From Pseudomonadota bacterium (GTDB taxonomy: Bacteria > Desulfobacterota > Desulfobulbia > Desulfobulbales > JAHJIY01), in the NCBI GenBank assembly GCA_018823175.1, contig JAHJIY010000079.1:1-35272 (forward strand): DNA of 35,272 nucleotides, read 5' to 3'. Below the pieces are notes generated by a model that worked only from the letters and a program-made list of their open reading frames with translations, was not told where the DNA came from and did not search any database. The number at the start of each line of letters is the position of its first letter. Positions within the stretch are counted from its first letter, which is position 1. The position numbers were made by a program, and so were the translations under genes. Positions 24,676-32,974 of this stretch are shown piece after piece.

Positions 24676-25881
24676 ATGTCATTCGCTTCACTCGGACTAT
24701 CCGAGCCCATTCTTCGTGCCGTTGCTCAAAGCGGCTATTCCACTCCTACGCCCATTCAATCCAAGGCAATTCCGGTCATTCTTGCCGGCCGGGACGTAAT
24801 GGCGGCAGCGCAGACCGGGACCGGCAAAACGGCCGGTTTTGTTTTGCCGTTACTGCAGCGACTTGCCGGTGGCGCCGAGGTGCAGGCAAATCAGGTCCGC
24901 GTCCTGGTGCTGATGCCGACCCGTGAGTTGGCAATCCAGGTTGGGGAGAGCGTTGCCGGCTATGGCAGATATCTGCCGCTAAAATCCGCTGTGGTCTACG
25001 GCGGGGTGAAGATTAATCCGCAGATGATGAAACTGCGCGGCGGGATCGATATTCTGGTAGCGACCCCGGGACGTCTCCTTGACCTGTTCAGTCAAAACGC
25101 CGTGAAGTTTTCCCGCCTGGAGACTTTGGTCCTGGATGAGGCGGATAAGATGCTCGACCTGGGGTTTAACGACGAGATCCAAAAGATCCTCGCCCTGTTG
25201 CCCAAAAAGAGACAGAACCTCCTCTTCTCGGCCACCTTCTCCGATGACATCCGCCAGCTCACCGGCACCCTGCTGAAGAATCCGGTCCTGCTTGAGGTCA
25301 GTCCACGAAACTCGGCGGCCGGAAGTGTGAAGCAGTTGGTTTACGAGGTCGATAAAAACAAGAAACCGAGCCTGCTCTCTCACCTGGTACGCAACAAAGA
25401 CTGGCAACAGGTTCTAGTCTTTTGCCGGACCAAAAAAGGAACCGAACAACTGGTTTCTAAACTCAAGGGAGATAAGATATCCGCCGCAGCGATCCACGGG
25501 GACAAGAGTCAGGCCGAGCGGAGTCGTGTTCTGACCGATTTCAAGGCAAACAAGATCCGTGTTCTGGTCGCCACCGATATCGCGGCACGGGGGATCGATA
25601 TCACTGAACTGCCCCAGGTGGTCAATTTTGATCTACCCAAAGTGCCGGAAGACTATATTCACCGCATTGGTCGTACCGGTCGCGCCGGTTCGCAAGGAGA
25701 GGCGATCTCTCTGGTCAATGCCGACGAAGTCAAACTGCTCTATGCCATCGAGTCCCTGCTCGGCCGGGTCCTGATCCGGGAGGTTGTAACCGGTTTCATT
25801 CCCCATCATCAGGTACCGTTATCCCGCCAACTTAAACTTGGCCCGAAAAAACCAAAGAAACCCAAAAAATCATGGAGGTGA
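24676..25881 (+). CDS. rhlE: DEAD-box RNA helicase, RhlE-like
   Basis: The 401-residue ATP-dependent RNA helicase has all core motifs: Q motif ([14 protein letters not shown]), motif I AQTGTGKT near residues 45-52, [15 protein letters not shown], motif II DEAD near 153, motif [18 protein letters not shown] and [10 protein letters not shown] near 328. A short basic tail ([11 protein letters not shown]) replaces a long C-terminal extension, as in RhlE-type enzymes that act in ribosome assembly and RNA decay at low temperature. It starts 39 bp after the polyferredoxin fusion, but a mechanistic link is unlikely. Start: AGGAA before ATG. Confidence 0.93.
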   Translation: MSFASLGLSEPILRAVAQSGYSTPTPIQSKAIPVILAGRDVMAAAQTGTGKTAGFVLPLLQRLAGGAEVQANQVRVLVLMPTRELAIQVGESVAGYGRYLPLKSAVVYGGVKINPQMMKLRGGIDILVATPGRLLDLFSQNAVKFSRLETLVLDEADKMLDLGFNDEIQKILALLPKKRQNLLFSATFSDDIRQLTGTLLKNPVLLEVSPRNSAAGSVKQLVYEVDKNKKPSLLSHLVRNKDWQQVLVFCRTKKGTEQLVSKLKGDKISAAAIHGDKSQAERSRVLTDFKANKIRVLVATDIAARGIDITELPQVVNFDLPKVPEDYIHRIGRTGRAGSQGEAISLVNADEVKLLYAIESLLGRVLIREVVTGFIPHHQVPLSRQLKLGPKKPKKPKKSWR

Positions 25882-25911
25882 CAAAAGTCTAGTAACAACC
25901 GACGCTTCAAA

Positions 25912-27915
25912 TCATCTTCTTTGCAGGGCCTTCTGGAAATGATCAAAACTTAAGGGGGCCGTCAAACCATTTTCCCCCGGCTGCAAGGCCTCGGCAAGAT
26001 AACGCTCCATGAAAACATCCTCGCGCCGCCGGCAATCTGCAGGCGAAAATTTAAGCTTGACCGGTAGCAGACTGTCTTTATGGCGGTGTTTTTTGGCGGG
26101 GGCTGGCCAGGGTTTGGCAAAAACCCTGGGGCCGGAATGCACCAGATAGAGAAAAGAATGATGGGTTGAAATGGAGCCGGCCCAGGGGTAATGGTCCAGA
26201 TGATAACGCCGGGAGAGTTTGTCGATTTTTTCGTCTAAGGCGTCTTCATCTTCCTGACCATCGCTGTTTTCCGCCATGTTGAACAAAGGGAAAAGCCGGA
26301 AGACATCCCCTTTGGTATGATAAACTGCCTCGATGCCGTATTGCTCGGGATGACAAGAAATTAAGGAGCCCGGCGTCAGGTTGAACTCGCCGGCGATGAA
26401 TTGATCGACCATGCTGCCCTGCTGATCAATCAGGGCCAGGGTCTCACCCGCTTCCTGCCCCGTTTCCCCGGGATGGTTAAGAAAGGTCATCCAGCTCGTC
26501 GAGATCCCGGCCTGATGAAAATTCCGATTGATCTTACGGATCAGAGCGGTATCTATTCCTTTATTCATCAGGCGCAGGACCCGGTCGGAGCCGCTTTCAA
26601 TCCCGAAGGCCACCGCCCGGAGTCCAGACTGATACAAAAGACGGCAGCGTTCCGGGGTATAGGAGGTCTCGATTCGCAAATCAGTTGACCAGCGGAGGTC
26701 AAGACCTTCGGCAATGATCCGTTCGGCCAGGGCCAAGGCATAGGTCGGGGCGAGAACATCAGCGGAAAGATAAAAATTTACCACCCCGAATTCCCGCTGC
26801 ATGGCCTGCAGATCGGCCACCGCCCGGGCCACCGGAATCTCGCGATAGGCATGGCGGCCCGACTGATTAAAACCATAACTGCAAAACGAGCACTTATTCC
26901 AGTAACAGCCCCGGGTCGGACTGTAGAGCAGGAGGCGCTCCGGGGCGAGATAGCGGTCCAGCTCAAGATCGGCATAATCGGGAGTGGCCGCCTCATTGAG
27001 GTCAAAGGTCAGGGCGGGACCATGCACAAAAGAACCGGGAACCGTTCCTTTCATCATCAGATTAGGGATGGCGGCAAACCTTTCCAGGTCCTCGCATTGA
27101 CTGTTCAGCAACGGCAGAAGCTGCTCGAGAGTATTCTCCCCTTCCTGCAGGCCCACCGCGTCGGCATAATCAAAAATCCGGCTTACCGTTTTCTGATCGC
27201 TGTTCCTGACGATCTGATCAATACATGGCCCGCCCAGCATCACAAAGCAGGCCGGAAAAAGTTCCTTGATCAACCGGCAGAGGTAAAAGGTTTCCGGAAT
27301 TTGGGAGACAAAGGTCAGGGAAAGACCGATAAAACGAGGCTCACCCAGGTCGGCCAGTTGCTGCCGGTAAAACCGGTCAAAAGGACTGCGCTGTTCGGCA
27401 ATATAATAAGCAAGGAGCTTGAAATCCCAGGGAGCCAACAGGTGATCGGCCCGGTTGAAACTGAACCGGAAAGGAAAATAAACCGCGGCCAGCACCTGAA
27501 AAAGATCTTCAAAGCCATCCCGGGCCCGGAGATAGTTTTTCTGGTTATAGAATTGAGCAGGGTCCCGCATGATCGCCAGACAGTCGAAAAAGTCGCGACA
27601 CAGGGGCAGGGCCTCCGCGATCCGCCAATATTCCATCTGTTCATAGAGGGTCAATTTCTGGCGGCGGTTCAAGGCCTGCAGACGACTCGTCAGCCTTTGC
27701 CGCCAATCCGCCATCGTTTTACCGGCCAGCAGAAAATAAAGGCCTTCAATATTATAATCCCGAATCGAAACATCGATCCCGCGCCGGGCAAGAAATCCTT
27801 TCAGGGCCGGTAGCCCCACATAGGCCCAGGTCGGGTCGGCAAAGGGCGGAAAAATCAGGAAAGAGGAGTTTGCCGGGTTGGTCCGGGCCGAATTGATTTG
27901 CGGATGAATCTTCAT
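25912..27915 (-). CDS. B12-binding-like radical SAM protein
   Basis: The roughly 667-residue product has an N-terminal cobalamin-binding-like Rossmann half (FLIFPPFADPTWAYVGLPAL, then ARRGIDVSIRDYN) extending to FVMLGGPCIDQI near 225. A radical SAM barrel starts with SPTRGCYWNKCSFCSYG near 335. The cluster cysteines are spaced CX4CX2C, not the usual CX3CX2C. I recall this spacing from RiPP-maturation and related B12 radical SAM groups. Downstream are LYQSGLRAVAFGIESGSDRV and MNKGID. Reaction unknown. Start: ATG at 27915 is preferred, with TTG three codons upstream as an alternative. The stop of the FAD oxidoreductase gene abuts it, so the two are co-transcribed. Confidence 0.85.
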   Translation of the reverse strand: MKIHPQINSARTNPANSSFLIFPPFADPTWAYVGLPALKGFLARRGIDVSIRDYNIEGLYFLLAGKTMADWRQRLTSRLQALNRRQKLTLYEQMEYWRIAEALPLCRDFFDCLAIMRDPAQFYNQKNYLRARDGFEDLFQVLAAVYFPFRFSFNRADHLLAPWDFKLLAYYIAEQRSPFDRFYRQQLADLGEPRFIGLSLTFVSQIPETFYLCRLIKELFPACFVMLGGPCIDQIVRNSDQKTVSRIFDYADAVGLQEGENTLEQLLPLLNSQCEDLERFAAIPNLMMKGTVPGSFVHGPALTFDLNEAATPDYADLELDRYLAPERLLLYSPTRGCYWNKCSFCSYGFNQSGRHAYREIPVARAVADLQAMQREFGVVNFYLSADVLAPTYALALAERIIAEGLDLRWSTDLRIETSYTPERCRLLYQSGLRAVAFGIESGSDRVLRLMNKGIDTALIRKINRNFHQAGISTSWMTFLNHPGETGQEAGETLALIDQQGSMVDQFIAGEFNLTPGSLISCHPEQYGIEAVYHTKGDVFRLFPLFNMAENSDGQEDEDALDEKIDKLSRRYHLDHYPWAGSISTHHSFLYLVHSGPRVFAKPWPAPAKKHRHKDSLLPVKLKFSPADCRRREDVFMERYLAEALQPGENGLTAPLSFDHFQKALQRR

Positions 27916-27924
27916 TTCTACCAA

Positions 27925-29556
27925 TTAATCCTGTAGTTGGCTCTGACCGCAAGATTCCAACAGGCTTAAGGACAGCGCTTCCGCGACCTTGATTCCATCG
28001 ACCGCCGAGGAGAGGATGCCGCCGGCGTAGCCCGCCCCTTCGCCGGTGGGATACAAACCCCTGATGTTAATGCTCTGCAGATCGGTATCGTTGCGCGTAA
28101 TCCTGACCGGCGAGGAGGTGCGTGATTCAACCGCGGTCAACACGGCATCGGCCAGATCAAAGTCCTTGATCTGTTTGGCAAAGGCCGGTAACGCCTCACG
28201 AATGGCGTTAATGGCGTATTCCGGCAAGGCAGTGCTGAGATCGCCGAGTTTAACGCCGGGCGTATAAGAGGGCTGCACCGAGCCAAGATCAGTTGAAGGA
28301 CGGCCGGCCAGGAAATCGCCGACCAGCTGCGCCGGCGCCTGATAGTTGCCGCCGCCAAGTTCAAAGGCCCGCGATTCCCAAAAGCGTTGAAATTCCATGC
28401 CGGCCAGCGGGCCACCGGGATAATCAGCCGGCGAAATACCCACCACGATGCCACTGTTGGCGTTCTGCTCTTTACGTGAATACTGACTCATGCCGTTGGT
28501 CACCACCCGTCCCGGTTCGGAAGTGGCAGCAACCACGGTGCCGCCCGGACACATGCAAAAAGTATAGACCGATCGGCCGTTGCCGGCATGATGGACCAAT
28601 TTGTAATCAGCGGCGCCGAGCAGCGGGTTATCGGCGTTTTTACCATGCCGACCGCGATCAATCAACGCCTGGGGATGCTCGATGCGAAAGCCGATGGAAA
28701 AAGGCTTTGCTTCGAGGTAAACTCCACGCCGATGCAGCATCTCAAAGGTATCGCGGGCGCTGTGCCCGATGGCAACCACCAGATGGCTGGTAGCGATCCG
28801 TTCCCCGTCGGCCAGCACCACGCCGCGCACCTGACCGTCTTTGATCTCGAGATCATCAACCCGGCTCTGGAAACGGATCTCGCCGCCCAACGCCTGGATC
28901 GTGGCCCGCATCTGTTCGACGATTCCAACCAGTCGGTAGGTGCCGATATGGGGCTTACTGACATAAAGTATTTCCGGCGTCGCCCCGGCCTTGACAAATT
29001 CGGCCAGGACCTTGCGGCCATAATGTTTGGGATCTTTGATCTGGGTGTGCAGTTTGCCGTCGGAAAAGGTGCCGGCCCCGCCTTCGCCGAACTGGACATT
29101 TGATTCCGGATCAAGGATGCCTTTGCGCCACAGACCGAAGGTGTCATGGGTGCGTTCCCGCACCGCCTTGCCCCGCTCAAGCAGCAGCGGCCGAAAGCCG
29201 GCCTGGGCCAAAACCAGTCCGGCAAAAAGGCCGGACGGACCCATGCCGATGATAACCGGCCGGATCGGCAGTGGATAATCAGGAGCACGAGCAACAAAAT
29301 GGTAGGTGGTGTCCGGAGCGGGCCGAAGATGTGAATCATCGGCAAAGCGCGCCAAAAGATCGGCCTCGGAGCTCACCTCAAGATCAAGGGTATAGATGAA
29401 CATGATGGCGTGAGATTTCCGGGCATCAACCCCGCGCCGGAAGATCGTATAGCTGATCAGCTCTGGTGCCGTAATCGCAAGTCGATTAACGATTGCCGCC
29501 CGGAGGTCGGCTTCACTGTGATCAAGAGGAAGTTTAAGTTCGGTCAGTCTCAGCAT
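27925..29556 (-). CDS. FAD-dependent oxidoreductase (COG2509-like)
   Basis: The 543-residue flavoprotein has an N-terminal RNA-binding-like or ferredoxin-like alpha/beta domain (1-95), then a dinucleotide fold, VIIGMGPSGLFAGLVLAQAG near 101-120, with LLLERG. The segment NVQFGEGGAGTFSDGKLHTQ is diagnostic of the uncharacterised NAD(FAD)-utilising dehydrogenase family. The second FAD contact is LVVAIGHSARDTFEML, and it ends GLYPTGEGAGYAGGILSSAVDGIKVAEAL. Substrate unknown. It is the first gene of a two-gene unit with a radical SAM protein, which may suggest a modification/reduction pathway, though the pairing alone proves nothing. Confidence 0.92.
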   Translation of the reverse strand: MLRLTELKLPLDHSEADLRAAIVNRLAITAPELISYTIFRRGVDARKSHAIMFIYTLDLEVSSEADLLARFADDSHLRPAPDTTYHFVARAPDYPLPIRPVIIGMGPSGLFAGLVLAQAGFRPLLLERGKAVRERTHDTFGLWRKGILDPESNVQFGEGGAGTFSDGKLHTQIKDPKHYGRKVLAEFVKAGATPEILYVSKPHIGTYRLVGIVEQMRATIQALGGEIRFQSRVDDLEIKDGQVRGVVLADGERIATSHLVVAIGHSARDTFEMLHRRGVYLEAKPFSIGFRIEHPQALIDRGRHGKNADNPLLGAADYKLVHHAGNGRSVYTFCMCPGGTVVAATSEPGRVVTNGMSQYSRKEQNANSGIVVGISPADYPGGPLAGMEFQRFWESRAFELGGGNYQAPAQLVGDFLAGRPSTDLGSVQPSYTPGVKLGDLSTALPEYAINAIREALPAFAKQIKDFDLADAVLTAVESRTSSPVRITRNDTDLQSINIRGLYPTGEGAGYAGGILSSAVDGIKVAEALSLSLLESCGQSQLQD

Positions 29557-29637
29557 AAGATAAAGATGTCGGATATAATTTAATCGGGCGTCAAGTTTCT
29601 ATTTTAAAAAAATCACCGGACAGATCGTACTCCAAAA

Positions 29638-30258
29638 TTAACCGGCAATCAGACTATGGGCAAAATTTGTCATAGGCATAATCAGTTTCGGAATTATGCC
29701 CAGATAAAATAAGATCAGGAGAAGAAAAAACCCGAACGGCTCAATTTTTTGAAAAAACAGGGCCGCTTCGGCTGGCAGCAACCCGGTGATGATCCGGCTG
29801 CCGTCGAGAGGCGGAATGGGGATAAGGTTAAAAAAAGCCAGCACCAGATTAAACCAGATACTGATCGCCACCATATTGATCAAGGGCCAGATTATAACCT
29901 GGGGCAAAACGGGTTCGATCATAATCAGAAGTTTTATAACAAGAGCGCTGATCAAGGCCAATAACAGATTGGAAGCAGGGCCGGCAATTGCCACCCACAT
30001 CATATCCTTGACCGGATTTTTAAAATAGGCGGCATTGACCGGGACAGGTTTGGCCCAGCCGATCTTCATGATAATAAAGGCCAGCACCCCGATCGGATCG
30101 AGATGTTTCAGGGGATTCATGGTCAGACGACCGGCATTTTGCGCGGTTGGATCGCCCAACCGCCAGGCCACATAACCATGAGAAAATTCATGAAAGGTAA
30201 TGGCCAGCAGAAAAGGCGGGGCCATGATTGCGATCTGCTGGATGATGTTATTGGTCAT
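29638..30258 (-). CDS. Site-2-type M50 metalloprotease (YwhC/rhomboid-like small family)
   Basis: The 206-residue polytopic membrane protease has zinc ligands in HEFSH at 23-27 and the third ligand region NLIPIPPLDGSRI near 142-154. GPASNLLLA in the middle is the PXG-like helix typical of M50 proteins. It cleaves substrates within the membrane. Targets unknown. The lack of a PDZ domain distinguishes it from RseP. AAGGAATAA precedes ATG. It is monocistronic and divergent from the DUF6178 gene. Confidence 0.92.
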   Translation of the reverse strand: MTNNIIQQIAIMAPPFLLAITFHEFSHGYVAWRLGDPTAQNAGRLTMNPLKHLDPIGVLAFIIMKIGWAKPVPVNAAYFKNPVKDMMWVAIAGPASNLLLALISALVIKLLIMIEPVLPQVIIWPLINMVAISIWFNLVLAFFNLIPIPPLDGSRIITGLLPAEAALFFQKIEPFGFFLLLILFYLGIIPKLIMPMTNFAHSLIAG

Positions 30259-30301
30259 TTATTCCTTGCTGGCCACCGGCTCACCCTGAAAAACAGGAAC
30301 C

Positions 30302-30397
30302 ATGGCGCTTTTGATTTTTATCGCGATATTTGCTTGTCTCTTCGGCTTGTTTCGTATTATTTTTCTATATATACCATATATGCAATTTAAGGAGTAA
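30302..30397 (+). CDS. Possible 31-residue single-span membrane microprotein
   Basis: The frame reads MALLIFIAIFACLFGLFRII, then FLYIPYMQFKE, an almost entirely hydrophobic helix with a charged C-terminal tail. AGGA lies four bases before ATG. It lies in the spacer between the M50 protease and DUF6178 genes. Short hydrophobic frames arise easily by chance in AT-rich DNA, so this is a candidate only. A role as a membrane regulator or protease partner would be speculation. Confidence 0.35.
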   Translation: MALLIFIAIFACLFGLFRIIFLYIPYMQFKE

Positions 30398-30434
30398 GCT
30401 GATTACTGCTGAAGCACTGAAAAATTGGCTACTT

Positions 30435-30465
30435 TTGATATCCTTGATTTCATGGCGATTATATA
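30435..30465 (+). promoter_or_regulatory. Possible promoter of the DUF6178 gene
   Basis: TTGATA at 30435-30440 and TTATAT at 30459-30464 are 18 bases apart (or 19 to TATATA at 30460-30465). They lie 38 bases before the start codon in an AT-rich spacer. Confidence 0.35.
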
Positions 30466-30501
30466 AATACAGCTTCGCTCACCTCCAACTGACCAGAGAA
30501 G

Positions 30502-31836
30502 ATGACCAACAACATTATTGAATTGACCCCGTTCCGCGCTGATCTGACCCGTGCCCTGACCCGTCAGGGCGAAAGACTTCTGGCCTCGACCGACCTGGCC
30601 GAAGAGGTCGCGGAACTTGAACCTTTGGAAGCATATTATATCGTCCGGGAGATCGGCTTGAATCAGGCCCTGCCCATCCTGCTCGAATTAAGCCCGGAGC
30701 AATTGGAGACCTGCATTGATCTTGACTGCTGGAACCGCTTCGACTTTGCCGCCGACAGTCTCGACGAATGGCTGACGGCCTTTGCTCTGGCCGGATCCGA
30801 AACCCTGGCCACCTCTTTTTTTTCCTTAAGCCATGTGGTGCAGCTTCTCTTCCTGACCCAGACCGTCACCGTCTACGACCCTGATACCGATCAGGTTCCG
30901 CCGGAGGATGAGGAGAGCGACACCCGCCGTGCCATGACCCCGGACGGCTTCTATCTTCTGGAATTAAAGACCGAACTGCCGCTGAAAATCCACCCCTTTT
31001 CTTTACTGGATGCCATGTACCAATATGATCCAACCGCCACCCACCTGCTCCTTAGCGAAGTCAGGGTGGACCTGCCGACCCAAATCGAAGAAGAAGCCTT
31101 ACGATTCCGCAGTGGCCGGATGCAGGATATCGGTTTTGTCACCCCGGACGAGGCCACCGTTCTCTTCTCCCGGCCGGCCCGGCAACCCCTGCCCCGGCCC
31201 CAGAAACCGATCGACAACGCCATCACCCGGCTCCCCTCGGTCTATGCCGCCCCCTTAATTGAAACCACCCTGTTTCAGCGGGCCTTGTCCCTGATTACCG
31301 ACCAGGAATATCTCTCCCTCCTGGAACAGGAAATCGTCTGGGCCATCAACAGCGCAGTGATCGCCTACGGCGAAAAAACGCAGGAAATCAAACAGATCAC
31401 CGATATTGCCGAGCGGGTGCGGGACACCATTTCCCTTGGGCTGGAATCCCTTTTGGCCAGCCAGGAAACCAATTTAGCACTGGACAGCCCGGCAGCGGCA
31501 GCGCAAGCCGCCGGACTGCTCAATATCTGGTGCATAACTGATCTGTTCCGGCATGGTTTTGCCGCAACCCTTTCTCTCCGGCAGGAGGTACAACAGGCCA
31601 TGCAGTCCCCCGGTTTCAGTGACTGGTATAACCTGCCGGAAACGGAACAATCCGATGAGCCGGCCGATCGACTTGAACGCGCCTTTATCACCGCGCTACT
31701 CAAACGGCACCCCTTACATAGCGGTTTTGATCCGGCCAGCGCCGAGTCCGTCAAGGCCTTTGCCAACCTCGCCGAAATTAATCTCGCCCATACCCGTTTA
31801 AAAAAGCTGATCGCCCGGATCGATTGCCAAGCATAA
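30502..31836 (+). CDS. DUF6178 family protein
   Basis: The 444-residue soluble protein is all-helical in appearance, with recurring acidic leucine-rich segments (LEPLEAYYIVREIGLNQALP, LLELSPEQLETCIDLDCWNR). The LDCWNRFDF and FYLLEL...IHPFSLLDAMY segments place it in DUF6178 by recollection, a family found mainly in Desulfobacterota. Function unknown. It has no signal peptide or membrane segment. The ribosome binding site is weak (CAGAGAAG directly before ATG). It is monocistronic, and no rightward terminator is seen after it. Confidence 0.75.
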   Translation: MTNNIIELTPFRADLTRALTRQGERLLASTDLAEEVAELEPLEAYYIVREIGLNQALPILLELSPEQLETCIDLDCWNRFDFAADSLDEWLTAFALAGSETLATSFFSLSHVVQLLFLTQTVTVYDPDTDQVPPEDEESDTRRAMTPDGFYLLELKTELPLKIHPFSLLDAMYQYDPTATHLLLSEVRVDLPTQIEEEALRFRSGRMQDIGFVTPDEATVLFSRPARQPLPRPQKPIDNAITRLPSVYAAPLIETTLFQRALSLITDQEYLSLLEQEIVWAINSAVIAYGEKTQEIKQITDIAERVRDTISLGLESLLASQETNLALDSPAAAAQAAGLLNIWCITDLFRHGFAATLSLRQEVQQAMQSPGFSDWYNLPETEQSDEPADRLERAFITALLKRHPLHSGFDPASAESVKAFANLAEINLAHTRLKKLIARIDCQA

Positions 31837-31856
31837 TCTTCCGCCACCCAAACCCC

Positions 31857-31898
31857 GAAAAATAAAAAAAGGCGGTCTCTCTTAACGAGAGACCGCCT
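31857..31898 (-). terminator. Rho-independent terminator of the cytochrome operon
   Basis: GGCGGTCTCTC (31871-31881) pairs perfectly with GAGAGACCGCC (31887-31897), loop TTAAC. On the minus strand the stem is followed by a T7 run and more T-rich sequence, so it ends leftward transcription 150 bp past the cytochrome gene. On the plus strand no T run follows. Confidence 0.9.
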
Positions 31899-31917
31899 GG
31901 TTCAGGGTTATATTTAC

Positions 31918-31941
31918 CGATGCCATCGATAACCGGCATCG
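31918..31941. other. Short hairpin in the 3' region of the cytochrome operon
   Basis: CGATGCC (31918-31924) and GGCATCG (31935-31941) form a seven-base stem with a 10-base loop. No T run follows on either strand. It may stabilise the transcript end upstream of the terminator. Confidence 0.4.
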
Positions 31942-32048
31942 TGCATCCTTAGGAAATTACGTTTCCACCTGACCGATACTAAATATATGCCGATGGAGCC
32001 GTGCCGATGGTGATCAGGCCCAGTGGAACCTTGTTCCTTATCTTACGA

Positions 32049-32849
32049 TTAGAGAGCAAGGGCAATCGCATCAACTTCGGCGCTAGTCAGGTTACTCAGC
32101 ACTCCCATCCCACCCTTATTACTATCAATCCCGGACTGGATTTTTGCGGCGGTGGTCCCTTTTTTATTACTGCTGGCCAGCGAACCATGACACCTGGCGC
32201 AATTTGTTGCATACAACGCCGCTCCGTCCAGAGTCGGAGTCGGGGTCGGAGTCGGGGTCGGGGTCGGAGTTGGAGTCGGGGTCGGGGTCGGGGTCGGGGT
32301 TGTTGTACCACCGCCACCGTTTTCATCATCGCTTCCATCATTGTCGTCACCTTCATCACCGCCGCCTTCATCATTACTTTCGGCAATGTTACCGGATCCC
32401 CCGCCGTGACAGCTGGAACATGCCGGGATGTTTCCGTTGCCGACCAGTTGCGAGCCGCCATGGCAAGCCTGGCAAATTGTCGTGCCGTAATCTTTGGCGT
32501 ATGCCCCATGCCCATCTTCCCCGGGCCAGGTCACACTATGATCAGCCAGATTAATGAAGGCGGAGAGCAACAGATAATCCCCTTCGACTAATTCTGATGC
32601 GACAGTGGCCATGGCTGAGATACTATTAACTGCACTGCTGACCGCATCAGAGGTGTCGGCGCTGATATCCGCACCATCCGCATCATGACAGGTTACACAG
32701 TATGTCCCGAAAAGAATAGCTCCCTGGTCAGCATCACCAAGGGCGGCGCTTCCACCATCTCCGCCGCCGCATCCCGTCAGCCCGAGGGCCAGGATGGATA
32801 TTGCCGCCAAGAAGTGGATCAATTGTTTTTTTGTACTTTGCTTTTGCAT
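32049..32849 (-). CDS. Four-CXXCH cytochrome c lipoprotein with Pro-Thr linker
   Basis: The 266-residue precursor has lipobox LGLTGC (Cys27). Four haem-attachment sites are visible: CVTCH at 51-55, CQACH at 126-130, CSSCH at 144-148 and CARCH at 217-221. An acidic Gly/Asp/Asn-rich stretch and a (PT)n run of about 26 residues separate the three-haem part from a C-terminal monohaem cytochrome c domain (about 207-266). That domain has MGVLSNLTSAEVDAI, with Met as likely sixth ligand. The protein should be lipid-anchored and extracytoplasmic, moving electrons. It is the last gene of the DUF6502-DUF5666-cytochrome unit. GGAGG lies seven bases before ATG. Confidence 0.93.
   Translation of the reverse strand: MQKQSTKKQLIHFLAAISILALGLTGCGGGDGGSAALGDADQGAILFGTYCVTCHDADGADISADTSDAVSSAVNSISAMATVASELVEGDYLLLSAFINLADHSVTWPGEDGHGAYAKDYGTTICQACHGGSQLVGNGNIPACSSCHGGGSGNIAESNDEGGGDEGDDNDGSDDENGGGGTTTPTPTPTPTPTPTPTPTPTPTPTLDGAALYATNCARCHGSLASSNKKGTTAAKIQSGIDSNKGGMGVLSNLTSAEVDAIALAL
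32231..32300. repeat. Six-base-period tandem repeat encoding the Pro-Thr linker
   Basis: The plus strand shows about eleven units of the GGGGTC/GGAGTC type, so the complementary strand encodes alternating Pro and Thr. Slippage of whole units would change linker length without breaking the frame. Confidence 0.85.
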
Positions 32850-32883
32850 GTAAAGCCTCCGTTTTATTTGTTGTTTGCGTCTC

Positions 32884-32943
32884 CTGACGATCAGCCGCCG
32901 AAGGGGCGCCTTTCTCCAGCAGCTGATGGTCAGTGACTTTTAT
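32884..32943 (-). promoter_or_regulatory. Intercistronic hairpin between DUF5666 and cytochrome genes
   Basis: CTGACGATCAGC (32884-32895) pairs with GCTGATGGTCAG (32932-32943) at 11 of 12 positions across a GC-rich loop. On the minus strand it lies after the DUF5666 stop and ahead of the cytochrome ribosome binding site, with no T run. It is a candidate for mRNA processing, differential stability or attenuation. Confidence 0.45.
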
Positions 32944-32974
32944 TGGTTCTGATAAGTTTTAAACTCCAAGCATC

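Noticed and set aside
26851..27813. 320-codon plus-strand frame opposite the radical SAM gene
   Set aside because: It is the antisense shadow of a gene with clear radical SAM motifs, has no ribosome binding site and resembles no family.
32231..32300. Short tandem repeats considered as a CRISPR array
   Set aside because: The unit is six bases with no spacers, inside a coding sequence. No CRISPR array or cas gene is seen anywhere in the window.
32001..32591. 196-codon plus-strand frame rich in Arg-Ser-Gly repeats
   Set aside because: It is the complement of the Pro-Thr repeat and haem motifs of the cytochrome gene, so the repeats are an artefact of the opposite strand.
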